In this document: positions 15,557 through 23,285 of the stretch, one piece after another
Layout: each line of letters opens with the position of its first letter
Numbering within the stretch: the first letter of the stretch is position 1
NCBI RefSeq assembly: GCF_013386115.1
Contig: NZ_JACAOR010000010.1
Span: 1-64,000, forward strand
Direction of reading: 5' to 3'
From: Pseudomonas gingeri
GTDB taxonomy: Bacteria > Pseudomonadota > Gammaproteobacteria > Pseudomonadales > Pseudomonadaceae
DNA length: 64,000 nt
Made by a program: the position numbers and the translations under genes
Notes under the pieces: model-generated
What the model was told of the DNA's origin: nothing
What the model saw: the letters and a program-made list of their open reading frames with translations, nothing else
The model's database searches: none

Positions 15557-18306
15557 GCGGCCCGGCACAAGCGCCACTGCGCGCCACCCTGCGGCTGCAA
15601 TTGCACAAGGGCTTCCCGCTCGACGCGGCCACCGCGTGGGTCCCTTATTTCGCCCGACTGGGTATCAGCCATCTCTATGCCTCGCCGCTGCTCAGCGCCC
15701 GGGCCGGTTCGATGCACGGCTACGATGTGGTCGACCCGACCCGGGTCAATCCGGAACTGGGTGGCGAGCCCGCGCTGCGGCGCCTGGTCGCCGCCCTGCG
15801 CGAACACGGCATGGGCCTGATCCTGGACATCGTCTCCAACCACATGGCGGTGGGCGGTGCCGATAACCCCTGGTGGCTGGACCTGCTGGAATGGGGGCGA
15901 CGCAGCCCCTATGGCGAGTTCTTCGACATCCAGTGGCATTCGCCGGACCCGCTGCTCGAAGGCCAGTTGCTGATGCCGTTTCTCGGCAGCGACTATGGCG
16001 TCGCCTTGCAGGACGGCACGCTGCCCCTGCGTTTCGATGCCGCGAGCGGCGGTTTTCACGTCGAGCATTACCAGCACCATTTTCCGATCTGCCCCCGGGA
16101 CTACGGGCAGATTCTCGCCGACCTGCCGGGCCTGGACGATCTGGCCGTGCGCTTCAAGGCCCTCAATACCCTACCCGACGCCTACGGCCAGGCCCGGCAA
16201 CTGCGCGCCGCGCTGGCCAGCCGCACGGAAAGTCACCCGGCGCTGCTGGCCAGCCTCGAGCGCTACGACTCCCGTGAACCGGAGGGATTCCAGCGCCTGC
16301 ACCGGTTGCTCGAACGCCAGCATTACCGCCTTGCCAGCTGGCGTACCGCCGGCGACGACATCAACTGGCGGCGCTTCTTCGATGTCAACGAACTGGGCGG
16401 CCTGCGCGTCGAACGCCCGGCGGTGTTCGAGGCCACGCACCAGAAGATCTTCCAGCTGATCGGCGACGGCCTGGTGGACGGCCTGCGGATCGACCATATC
16501 GACGGCCTCGCCGATCCCCGCGGCTACTGCCGCCGGCTGCGACGCCGGGTCGATGCCCTGGCGCCGGACAGGCACCTGTCGATCCATGTCGAGAAGATCC
16601 TCGGCCAGGGCGAAAACCTGCACCGCGACTGGCAGGTCGACGGCACCACCGGCTACGAGTTCATGAACCAGCTGTCGCTGTTGCAGCACGATCCCCGTGG
16701 CGCCGAACCGCTGGCCGAACTCTGGAGCCGTCTCAGCGAGCGCCCCGCCGAGTTCGCCCAGGAAGCGCGACTGGCGCGCCAACAGATGCTCAACGGCTCG
16801 CTGGCCGGCGATTTCGAAAGCGTCGCCCAGGCCCTGCTGCAGGTAGCCCGCGACGACCTGATGAGCCGCGACCTGACCCTCGGCGCGATTCGCCGCGCCT
16901 TGCAGGCACTGATCGTGCATTACCCGGTATACCGGACCTACATCAATGCCTGCGGTCGCCCAACCGAGGACGAGCGTTTTTTCCAGCAGGCCCTCGCTGG
17001 CGCCCGCACCACCCTCGGCGAAGCCGACTGGCCGGTGCTCGACTACCTGCAACAGTGGCTGGGCGGCCAGCGCTGGCGTGAGCGCGCGCCCGGCCGCGAG
17101 CGCAAGCTGCTCAGGCATGCCTGCGTGCGCTTCCAGCAACTGACCTCGCCGACCGCCGCCAAGGCCGTGGAGGACACCGCGTTCTATCGTTCGGCGGTGC
17201 TGCTCTCACGCAACGACGTGGGCTTTTCCACCGAGCAGTTCAGCGCGCCCGTGGAGGACTTCCACGAGGCCAACCGCCAGCGCCTGCGGGATTTTCCCGA
17301 CAACCTGCTGACCACCGCCACCCATGACCACAAGCGCGGTGAAGACAGCCGTGCACGGCTGGCCGTCCTGAGCGAATGCAGTGCGACCTATGTCGGCTGG
17401 ATCGAACAATGGCGCACGCAGGCGGCAACCTTGCGCGATGACCCGGCGGCGCCCTCGGCGGGCGACGAACTGATGCTCTACCAGGCCCTGCTCGGCAGTT
17501 GGCCGCTGGACCTTGCGGCCGATGACCTGCCCGCGCTGCGCGAGTACGCCGGGCGCCTGCGGGAATGGCAACGCAAGGCCCTGCGCGAGGCCAAGCTGCA
17601 AAGCAGCTGGAGCGCACCGAACGAGGCCTATGAAAACGCCTGCCACGGTTTTCTCGACACCCTGCTGCTCAAGCCCGAGGGCCTGGCATTACGCAGCGCC
17701 ATCGCTGCCGCCGTGCAATTCATCGCCGGCGCCGGCGCGCTCAACAGCCTGGCCCAATGTTTGCTGCGAATGACCGTGCCGGGGCTGCCTGACCTGTACC
17801 AGGGCAATGAGTTCTGGGACTTCAGCCTGGTGGACCCGGACAACCGGCGGCCGGTGGATTTTGCCGTTCGACAAGCGGCGCTGGAGGCTTCGACGACAGC
17901 GCAGGCACTGCTCGCGGACTGGCGCAGCGGCCGCATCAAACAGGCGCTGATCGCCCGTACCCTGGCGCTGCGGACCAGCCACGCCAGCCTGTTCAGTCGT
18001 GGCGACTATCAACCCCTGGAGGTGTCCGGCGAACACGCCGGGAAGGTGTTGGCGTTCAGTCGCGCGACAGCGACGCAAACGGCCATTGTGATCGTGCCGA
18101 GACTGGCGCTGTCCCTGTTGGCCACTGACGATCCGCCGTGGGTAGCGGCACCGGTTTGGGGCGATACACGGGTCAGACTGCCGTTCACCACCCCGACCGG
18201 CAAATTAAAGGGACTTTTTTCAACCAGCGCAGTCACAACCCTGGGAGAACTGAGGGTCGGTGACGCGCTTGGAGACTTCCCGGTCAATCTCTTTATCCAA
18301 CCTTGA
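15553..18306 (+). CDS. treY: Malto-oligosyltrehalose synthase
   Basis: 917 residues, typical for TreY. The GH13 core carries TLRLQLHKGFPLDAA near the start, SHLYASPLLSARAGSMHGYDV, the nucleophile in GLRIDHIDGLADP (about 315), the acid in IHVEKILG (about 348) and THDHKRGEDSRARL (about 591). It isomerises the reducing end of an alpha-glucan into a terminal trehalose unit, which TreZ releases. The start overlaps the malQ stop by 4 bases. Confidence 0.95.
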   Translation: MSGPAQAPLRATLRLQLHKGFPLDAATAWVPYFARLGISHLYASPLLSARAGSMHGYDVVDPTRVNPELGGEPALRRLVAALREHGMGLILDIVSNHMAVGGADNPWWLDLLEWGRRSPYGEFFDIQWHSPDPLLEGQLLMPFLGSDYGVALQDGTLPLRFDAASGGFHVEHYQHHFPICPRDYGQILADLPGLDDLAVRFKALNTLPDAYGQARQLRAALASRTESHPALLASLERYDSREPEGFQRLHRLLERQHYRLASWRTAGDDINWRRFFDVNELGGLRVERPAVFEATHQKIFQLIGDGLVDGLRIDHIDGLADPRGYCRRLRRRVDALAPDRHLSIHVEKILGQGENLHRDWQVDGTTGYEFMNQLSLLQHDPRGAEPLAELWSRLSERPAEFAQEARLARQQMLNGSLAGDFESVAQALLQVARDDLMSRDLTLGAIRRALQALIVHYPVYRTYINACGRPTEDERFFQQALAGARTTLGEADWPVLDYLQQWLGGQRWRERAPGRERKLLRHACVRFQQLTSPTAAKAVEDTAFYRSAVLLSRNDVGFSTEQFSAPVEDFHEANRQRLRDFPDNLLTTATHDHKRGEDSRARLAVLSECSATYVGWIEQWRTQAATLRDDPAAPSAGDELMLYQALLGSWPLDLAADDLPALREYAGRLREWQRKALREAKLQSSWSAPNEAYENACHGFLDTLLLKPEGLALRSAIAAAVQFIAGAGALNSLAQCLLRMTVPGLPDLYQGNEFWDFSLVDPDNRRPVDFAVRQAALEASTTAQALLADWRSGRIKQALIARTLALRTSHASLFSRGDYQPLEVSGEHAGKVLAFSRATATQTAIVIVPRLALSLLATDDPPWVAAPVWGDTRVRLPFTTPTGKLKGLFSTSAVTTLGELRVGDALGDFPVNLFIQP

Positions 18307-18327
18307 GTTCACTTCAGGAGCATGGCG

Positions 18328-18615
18328 ATGAGTACCGACGAAAAACGCATTCGTGAGTTTGCCTATCAGATCTGGCAATCGGAGGGACAGCCCGACGGCC
18401 AGGAAGCCCGTCACTGGGAAATGGCCCGCAAGCTGGCCGAAGCCGAGGCCCTGGCACCGAGCAAGCCGGCCACCGCCAAGGCCAAGCCGAAGGCCGCCAC
18501 CCCGACGGCCAAGAGCGTCGCCAAGCCGGCGGTGAAAGCCGCTGCCAAACCGGCAACCCAGGCAGCAGAGCCGGCAGCTAAAAAGCCGCGCGCGCCACGC
18601 AAGCCGGCCAGCTGA
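18328..18615 (+). CDS. DUF2934-type small basic protein with Ala/Lys-rich tail
   Basis: 95 residues from the ATG at 18328, preferred over the one at 18322 because AGGAG (18316-18320) is then 7 bases away. The first 40 residues (RIREFAYQIWQSEGQPDGQEARHW) match the DUF2934 pattern. The rest is a low-complexity Ala/Lys/Pro tail (KPATAKAKPKAATPTAK) of the kind seen in nucleic-acid-binding or polyanion-binding proteins. It sits inside the glucan operon between treY and glgX. The function is unknown. Confidence 0.8.
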   Translation: MSTDEKRIREFAYQIWQSEGQPDGQEARHWEMARKLAEAEALAPSKPATAKAKPKAATPTAKSVAKPAVKAAAKPATQAAEPAAKKPRAPRKPAS

Positions 18616-18700
18616 GCAGCGGCTGACGCTGCGCACCACGCAGCGGACGCAAAGCGCGCCACAAGACATTCCCCCCACGGAGCATGAGGGCGATCGACCG

Positions 18701-18723
18701 TGGGAGCGGGCTCGCCCGCGAAC
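18701..18723. repeat. Single REP-type palindrome
   Basis: GCGGGC (18706-18711) and GCCCGC (18714-18719), preceded by TGGGA, match the core of Pseudomonas REP elements (compare 23187). It lies between the DUF2934 gene and glgX and may lower readthrough or stabilise the upstream mRNA. Confidence 0.6.
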
Positions 18724-18758
18724 AGCCCTCCAGGTCGCTGAAAGCACAGGAGCACCAC

Positions 18759-20918
18759 ATGACCAAGCCCAAGCAAACCACGCCGACACCCGATGGCGAA
18801 GCCTCACGCATCCGCGAAGGCCTGCCCTTCCCGCTCGGCGCCACCTGGGATGGCCTGGGGGTCAACTTCGCGCTGTTTTCCGCCCACGCCACCAAGGTCG
18901 AACTCTGCCTGTTCGACGCCACGGGCGAGGTCGAGCTGGAACGCATCGAACTCCCCGAATACACCGACGAGATCTATCACGGCTACCTGCCCGACGCCCA
19001 CCCGGGGTTGATCTACGGCTATCGGGTGCATGGTCCCTACGACCCGGGCAACGGTCATCGTTTCAACCCCAACAAACTGCTGATCGACCCTTACGCCAAG
19101 CAACTGGTCGGCCAGCTCAAATGGTCCGAGGCGCTGTTCGGCTATACCATCGGCCACCCGGACGCCGACCTCAGCTTCGACGAGCGCGACAGCGCACCCT
19201 TCGTCCCCAAGAGCAAGGTCATCGATCCCGCCCACACCTGGGGCCAGGACCAACGGGTCAGCGTGCCCTGGGACCGCACGATCATCTACGAAACCCATGT
19301 GCGCGGCATCAGCATGCGTCATCCCGCCGTGCCCGAGGCGGTACGCGGCACCTTTGCCGGGTTGATGGTCGATGACGTGCTGGAACATATCCGCAAGCTG
19401 GGCGTTTCTTCGGTGGAACTGCTGCCGATCCATGCCTTCGTCAATGACCAGCACCTGCTGCACAAGGGCATGACCAACTACTGGGGCTACAACAGCATCG
19501 CCTTTTTCGCCCCCGATCCGCGCTACCTCGCCAGCGGCAAGATCGCCGAGTTCAAGGAGATGGTCGCGCACCTGCACGAAGCCGGCCTGGAAGTGCTCCT
19601 GGACGTGGTCTACAACCATACCGCCGAAGGCAACGAGCAAGGTCCGACGCTGTCCATGCGCGGTATCGACAACGCCTCCTACTATCGGCTGATGCCGGAC
19701 GACAAGCGTTTCTATATCAACGACTCGGGCACCGGCAACACCCTGGACCTGAGCCATCCGTGCGTCCTGCAGATGGTCACCGACTCGCTGCGCTACTGGG
19801 CCACGGAAATGCACGTGGACGGCTTCCGCTTCGACCTGGCGACCATTCTCGGGCGCTATCACGATGGTTTCGACGAGCGGCACAGCTTCCTCGTCGCCTG
19901 CCGCCAGGACCCGGTGCTGCGCCAGGTCAAGCTGATCGCCGAACCTTGGGACTGCGGGCCCGGCGGCTACCAGGTCGGCGGTTTCCCTCCGGGCTGGGTC
20001 GAATGGAACGATCGCTTCCGCGACACCGTGCGGGCCTTCTGGAAAGGCGACGATGGCCAGCTCGCCGACTTCGCCGGGCGCATGACCGCCTCCGGCGAAC
20101 TGTTCAACCAGCGTGGCCGGCGCCCCTACACCTCGGTCAACTTCATCACCGCCCACGATGGCTTCACCCTGCACGACCTGGTGTCGTACAACGACAAGCA
20201 CAACGAGGCCAACGACGAAAACAACCAGGATGGCAGCAACAACAACCTGTCCTGGAACCATGGTGTCGAAGGTCCCACCGACGACCCGGCGATCAACGCC
20301 CTGCGCCTGCGCCAGATGCGCAACTTCTTCGCGACCCTGCTGCTGGCCCAGGGCACGCCGATGATCGTCGCAGGGGACGAATTCGCCCGTACCCAGCACG
20401 GCAACAACAACGCCTATTGCCAGGACAGCGAGATCGGCTGGGTCAACTGGGACCTGGACGACGACGGCAGGTCCCTGCTGCGCTTCGTCAAGCGCCTGGT
20501 CAAGCTGCGCCTGGCCTACCCGATCCTGCGCCGGGGGCGCTTCCTGGTGGGCGACTACAACGAGGAGATCGGCGTCAAGGACGTCACCTGGCTGGCCCCG
20601 GACGGCAATGAAATGACCACCGAGCAATGGCACGACGGTCACGGCCGCTGCCTGGGCATGCTGCTCGACGGGCGGGCGCAGGTTTCCGGCATCCGCCGCG
20701 CCGGTGCCGACGCCACCCTGCTGATCGCGGTCAATGCCCACCATGACGGGGTCAATTTCCGCCTGCCCGAAGTCCCTCAGGGCATGTACTGGACCTGCAT
20801 GGTCGATACCAACGACGTGGTGATCAAGGGCCAGGAGCGCTTCGCGTTCAACAGCGAATACACCCTCACCGGACGCTCGCTGGTGATGTTCGAATTGCAA
20901 CACGATGAAGAGGACTGA
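18759..20918 (+). CDS. glgX: Glycogen debranching enzyme
   Basis: 719 residues from the ATG at 18759, with AGGAG 6 bases upstream. A CBM48-type N-terminal domain (PLGATWDGLGVNFALFSAHA) precedes the GH13 barrel: LDVVYNHTAEG, nucleophile in GFRFDLATILGR (about 356), acid in LIAEPWDCGPGGY (about 394) and TAHDGFTLHDLVSYN (about 466). It hydrolyses alpha-1,6 branches, preferably short stubs left by phosphorylase. It is part of the glgA operon. Confidence 0.95.
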   Translation: MTKPKQTTPTPDGEASRIREGLPFPLGATWDGLGVNFALFSAHATKVELCLFDATGEVELERIELPEYTDEIYHGYLPDAHPGLIYGYRVHGPYDPGNGHRFNPNKLLIDPYAKQLVGQLKWSEALFGYTIGHPDADLSFDERDSAPFVPKSKVIDPAHTWGQDQRVSVPWDRTIIYETHVRGISMRHPAVPEAVRGTFAGLMVDDVLEHIRKLGVSSVELLPIHAFVNDQHLLHKGMTNYWGYNSIAFFAPDPRYLASGKIAEFKEMVAHLHEAGLEVLLDVVYNHTAEGNEQGPTLSMRGIDNASYYRLMPDDKRFYINDSGTGNTLDLSHPCVLQMVTDSLRYWATEMHVDGFRFDLATILGRYHDGFDERHSFLVACRQDPVLRQVKLIAEPWDCGPGGYQVGGFPPGWVEWNDRFRDTVRAFWKGDDGQLADFAGRMTASGELFNQRGRRPYTSVNFITAHDGFTLHDLVSYNDKHNEANDENNQDGSNNNLSWNHGVEGPTDDPAINALRLRQMRNFFATLLLAQGTPMIVAGDEFARTQHGNNNAYCQDSEIGWVNWDLDDDGRSLLRFVKRLVKLRLAYPILRRGRFLVGDYNEEIGVKDVTWLAPDGNEMTTEQWHDGHGRCLGMLLDGRAQVSGIRRAGADATLLIAVNAHHDGVNFRLPEVPQGMYWTCMVDTNDVVIKGQERFAFNSEYTLTGRSLVMFELQHDEED

Positions 20919-21058
20919 GGAGCCGGCGAGTCCGTAACAATAAAAGTCGCATTTCGGACAACTTGAGCGATACTTGCCGTCGGCGCTCCAGGATGGGGGC
21001 GCCCGCACCTGCTGTCTGAATCAACGTGCACACTCTCACCACACAAGGACGTGGCCAC

Positions 21059-21817
21059 ATGAAACATCAATCCGCAGCCCGCAACGAGGCTGCGCCGCTG
21101 ATCTGGAACGCTTCGCGGCAACTGGCCCGGGTGCCGACGCTGAGTCTCAATCGCCTGGTCGAACCGGGTAGCCGGGTGGTGGTCATCGCCCCCCATCCCG
21201 GTGACGAAGTCCACAGCTGCGGCGGCCTGCTGCAGATGCTCTCGACCCTCGAACATCCCCTGCAACTGATTTCCATCACCGATGGCAGCGCCACCTATCC
21301 GGGTTCTCGGATCTGGTCGGAGCAGCGCCTGAGCGTGGTCTGTCCACAGGAAACCGCCGAGGCCCTGCGCCGCCTGGGCATCGAATTGCACAGCCTGAAG
21401 TGGATTCGCGGCGGCTTCCAGCATGGCGCCCTGGAACAACAGGAAGATGCCATCTACCAGTGCCTGCGGCGCTACCTGCGCCCCGATGACGTGGTGTTCA
21501 CCACCTGGCGGGAAGATGGCGATGCCGATCATGACGCGGTCGGCCGTGCCAGCGCCCGGGCCTGTACCGCCACCGGCGCGCGACTGGTCGAGCTGCCGGT
21601 CTGGGCCTGGTTCCGGCCCCTGCGTGACGAAGGCCTGATCCCCTGGCACCGGGCACGCAAGGTGCGCGTCGACACCTGGGGCGTGGCGCGCAAGCTGCAC
21701 GCGATCCATGCCTATCACAGCCAGTTGCAGGGCGACCCCGAGCGCGGCATCCAGCCGATCCTGATGCCGGCGTTGATCGAACGGGCGCGGCAGCCCTTCG
21801 AGATGGTGTTCATCTGA
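21059..21817 (+). CDS. PIG-L (LmbE-like) deacetylase-family protein with altered active-site motif
   Basis: 252 residues from the ATG at 21059, with AAGGAC 8 bases before it. The family's zinc motif, normally (P/A)HPDDE, reads PHPGDE here, followed by VHSCGG; the downstream metal-site region is DGDADHDAVGRAS. In characterised members the first Asp of HPDD is the catalytic base and the second Asp is a zinc ligand, so this protein keeps the ligands but lacks the usual base. It follows glgX by 140 bases. It may be a deacetylase with an altered mechanism or a non-catalytic homologue. Confidence 0.8.
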   Translation: MKHQSAARNEAAPLIWNASRQLARVPTLSLNRLVEPGSRVVVIAPHPGDEVHSCGGLLQMLSTLEHPLQLISITDGSATYPGSRIWSEQRLSVVCPQETAEALRRLGIELHSLKWIRGGFQHGALEQQEDAIYQCLRRYLRPDDVVFTTWREDGDADHDAVGRASARACTATGARLVELPVWAWFRPLRDEGLIPWHRARKVRVDTWGVARKLHAIHAYHSQLQGDPERGIQPILMPALIERARQPFEMVFI

Positions 21818-21825
21818 GTCAAACG

Positions 21826-21850
21826 GGCCGAAAAGTACGCTTTTCAGGCC
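21826..21850 (+). terminator. Possible terminator of the glgA operon
   Basis: GGCC-GAAAAG (21826-21835) pairs with CTTTTC-A-GGCC (21840-21850) around TACG, with one bulged A, 9 bases after the stop. No T run follows, so the call is weak. Confidence 0.4.
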
Positions 21851-22004
21851 TGTTCAGAATCAATGCGAATAGACTAAATAACCTTATGATCAATGGGTTG
21901 AAACCGCTGATTCAGCCCGTCTGTTTATTCGCTATTTTCTTGACGCAACCCCACACCTCTCCTTAGCTACAAAGTGACTATCCCCGGTTTTAAAACCCAA
22001 GGGA

Positions 22005-22047
22005 CAAGCCCTCGGATGCCCGCCTGGAGCGGGTCGCCGAGGGTTTG
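22005..22047 (+). promoter_or_regulatory. Long hairpin in the leader of the barrel-protein gene
   Basis: CAAGCCCTCGG (22005-22015) pairs with CCGAGGGTTTG (22037-22047) except for one G-U, and encloses an inner stem CCCGC/GCGGG (22019-22023 with 22029-22033). A further short hairpin CCCC-TCGTTC-GGGG ends near 22080, next to TAGGAGAG. These could shape mRNA stability or translation of the gene at 22129. Confidence 0.5.
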
Positions 22048-22128
22048 CCCCGATGATTTCGGCCGCCCCTCGTTCGGGGGTAGGAGAGACGCCAGTGCAG
22101 GTATCTATGCGACAGCAAGGAACACCCG

Positions 22129-23175
22129 ATGAAAACGTTCATGATCCACCCCACCCTGAGGACAATGGTCAATCTGGCTTCGACTTCCCTCCTGCTGTGT
22201 TCCGCCGTGGAACTGCAGGCGGCCCCGGCCGGGGACGATCCGCAGCTCTGGCTTGCCAGCAACACCCCCTCCCTGCTGCCTGCCGGCCAGCCATGGGCGC
22301 TGGACAACAGCGAGCGCCTGCCCGGAGCGCGCTTTGCCGCCATCGTGGCGAACAATGGCGACCCCGAAACCTACACGGGATTCCATGACCGGGCGCTGGG
22401 CCTGAACGAGGCCGGCAACCTCGACCCGTTGTTTTCCGGTGCCTTCGGCGACCTGCTGATCATCCCCGGCGCCTATGCCAATCGCAGCGGCGGGCACACT
22501 GTCAGGGCCGGGGTATTCACCGGACAAAGCGGACCGCTGGACCAGGTTGACGGATTTGTCATGGCGCCCCGCGATCCACGCGCCGACGGCCTGAATGCCG
22601 CGGGCAACAATGTCGGGGCGTTCTGGAGCCTGACCGGACAGCAGGGCTGGCACGTCAATCTCACCGCCATGAACAACCAGGGCACGACCTATATCCGCTC
22701 ACCCCAAGGCACCCTGCAAGCCACGTCCTCCAAGGGCCAGACGTTTTCCCTGGAAGGTGGCTTCCCCATCGGCCTGGGGAACAACTGGGTCATAGAACCC
22801 CAGGCACAACTGGTCAACCAGCAAGTCAGCGGCAATGTCGCCGGCCTGACGGAGGCCTCGGCGGACCAGTCGCTCTGGAGCGGCAGGATCGGCGCCCGCC
22901 TCAAAGGCGCCTACGAGGTCCGTGGCCTGCCGGTGGAACCCTACCTGCGCACCAACTTCTGGCACACCTTCGGCACCGGCAACACCTTGAGCCTGGAGCA
23001 GGTAGACAAGATCAGCAGCAGTCGCAATGCCTCCACCGTGGAACTGGGACTGGGCCTGGTGGCCAGGGTCTCGCCGACCGTCAGCCTGTATGTCAGCGCG
23101 GACTACAGCGGCACCTCCGATGACAATGGCCTCAATGGGATCATCGGCAATATCGGCGTAAGGATGCGTTGGTAG
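22129..23175 (+). CDS. Short autotransporter-type beta-barrel outer-membrane protein
   Basis: 348 residues. A signal peptide (STSLLLCSAVELQA-AP) leads into a short N-terminal region (to about 115) and then alternating amphipathic strands resembling the C-terminal translocator of type V autotransporters (GAFWSLTGQQGWHVNLTAM, WSGRIGARLKGAYEVRG, NASTVELGLGLVARVSPTV). It ends in GVRMRW, an aromatic terminus typical of BAM-inserted barrels. A full passenger domain is missing. It could be a barrel-only relative of pertactin-type autotransporters or a remnant. The gene lies between the two glucan operons; no functional link is evident. Confidence 0.75.
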   Translation: MKTFMIHPTLRTMVNLASTSLLLCSAVELQAAPAGDDPQLWLASNTPSLLPAGQPWALDNSERLPGARFAAIVANNGDPETYTGFHDRALGLNEAGNLDPLFSGAFGDLLIIPGAYANRSGGHTVRAGVFTGQSGPLDQVDGFVMAPRDPRADGLNAAGNNVGAFWSLTGQQGWHVNLTAMNNQGTTYIRSPQGTLQATSSKGQTFSLEGGFPIGLGNNWVIEPQAQLVNQQVSGNVAGLTEASADQSLWSGRIGARLKGAYEVRGLPVEPYLRTNFWHTFGTGNTLSLEQVDKISSSRNASTVELGLGLVARVSPTVSLYVSADYSGTSDDNGLNGIIGNIGVRMRW

Positions 23176-23186
23176 GCACCGCCCCC

Positions 23187-23273
23187 TGTGGGAGCGGGCT
23201 TGTCGGGACGCCGCGCCGCCGCGAAGCGCCTGGCGTCCTCGCCGACCTCATCGCCGGCAAGCCGGCTCCCACA
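23187..23273. repeat. REP pair forming an inverted repeat
   Basis: TGTGGGAGCGGGCTTGTCGG at 23187 is mirrored by CCGGCAAGCCGGCTCCCACA ending at 23273, with two mismatches. It lies between two convergent genes (22129-23175 and glgB) and probably serves as a bidirectional transcription end. Confidence 0.8.
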
Positions 23274-23285
23274 AGGATCGCGACC

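Larger units (their letters stand above)
21818..22128. other. Intergenic region before the barrel-protein gene
   Basis: 311 bases with two hairpins (21826-21850 and 22005-22047), an AT-rich stretch at 21870-21960 that may hold the promoter, and no convincing open frame. Confidence 0.6.

Noticed and set aside
22000..22128. Riboswitch before the barrel-protein gene
   Set aside because: The nested hairpin is strong, but the sequence matches no riboswitch class I know and the gene has no metabolite-linked function.
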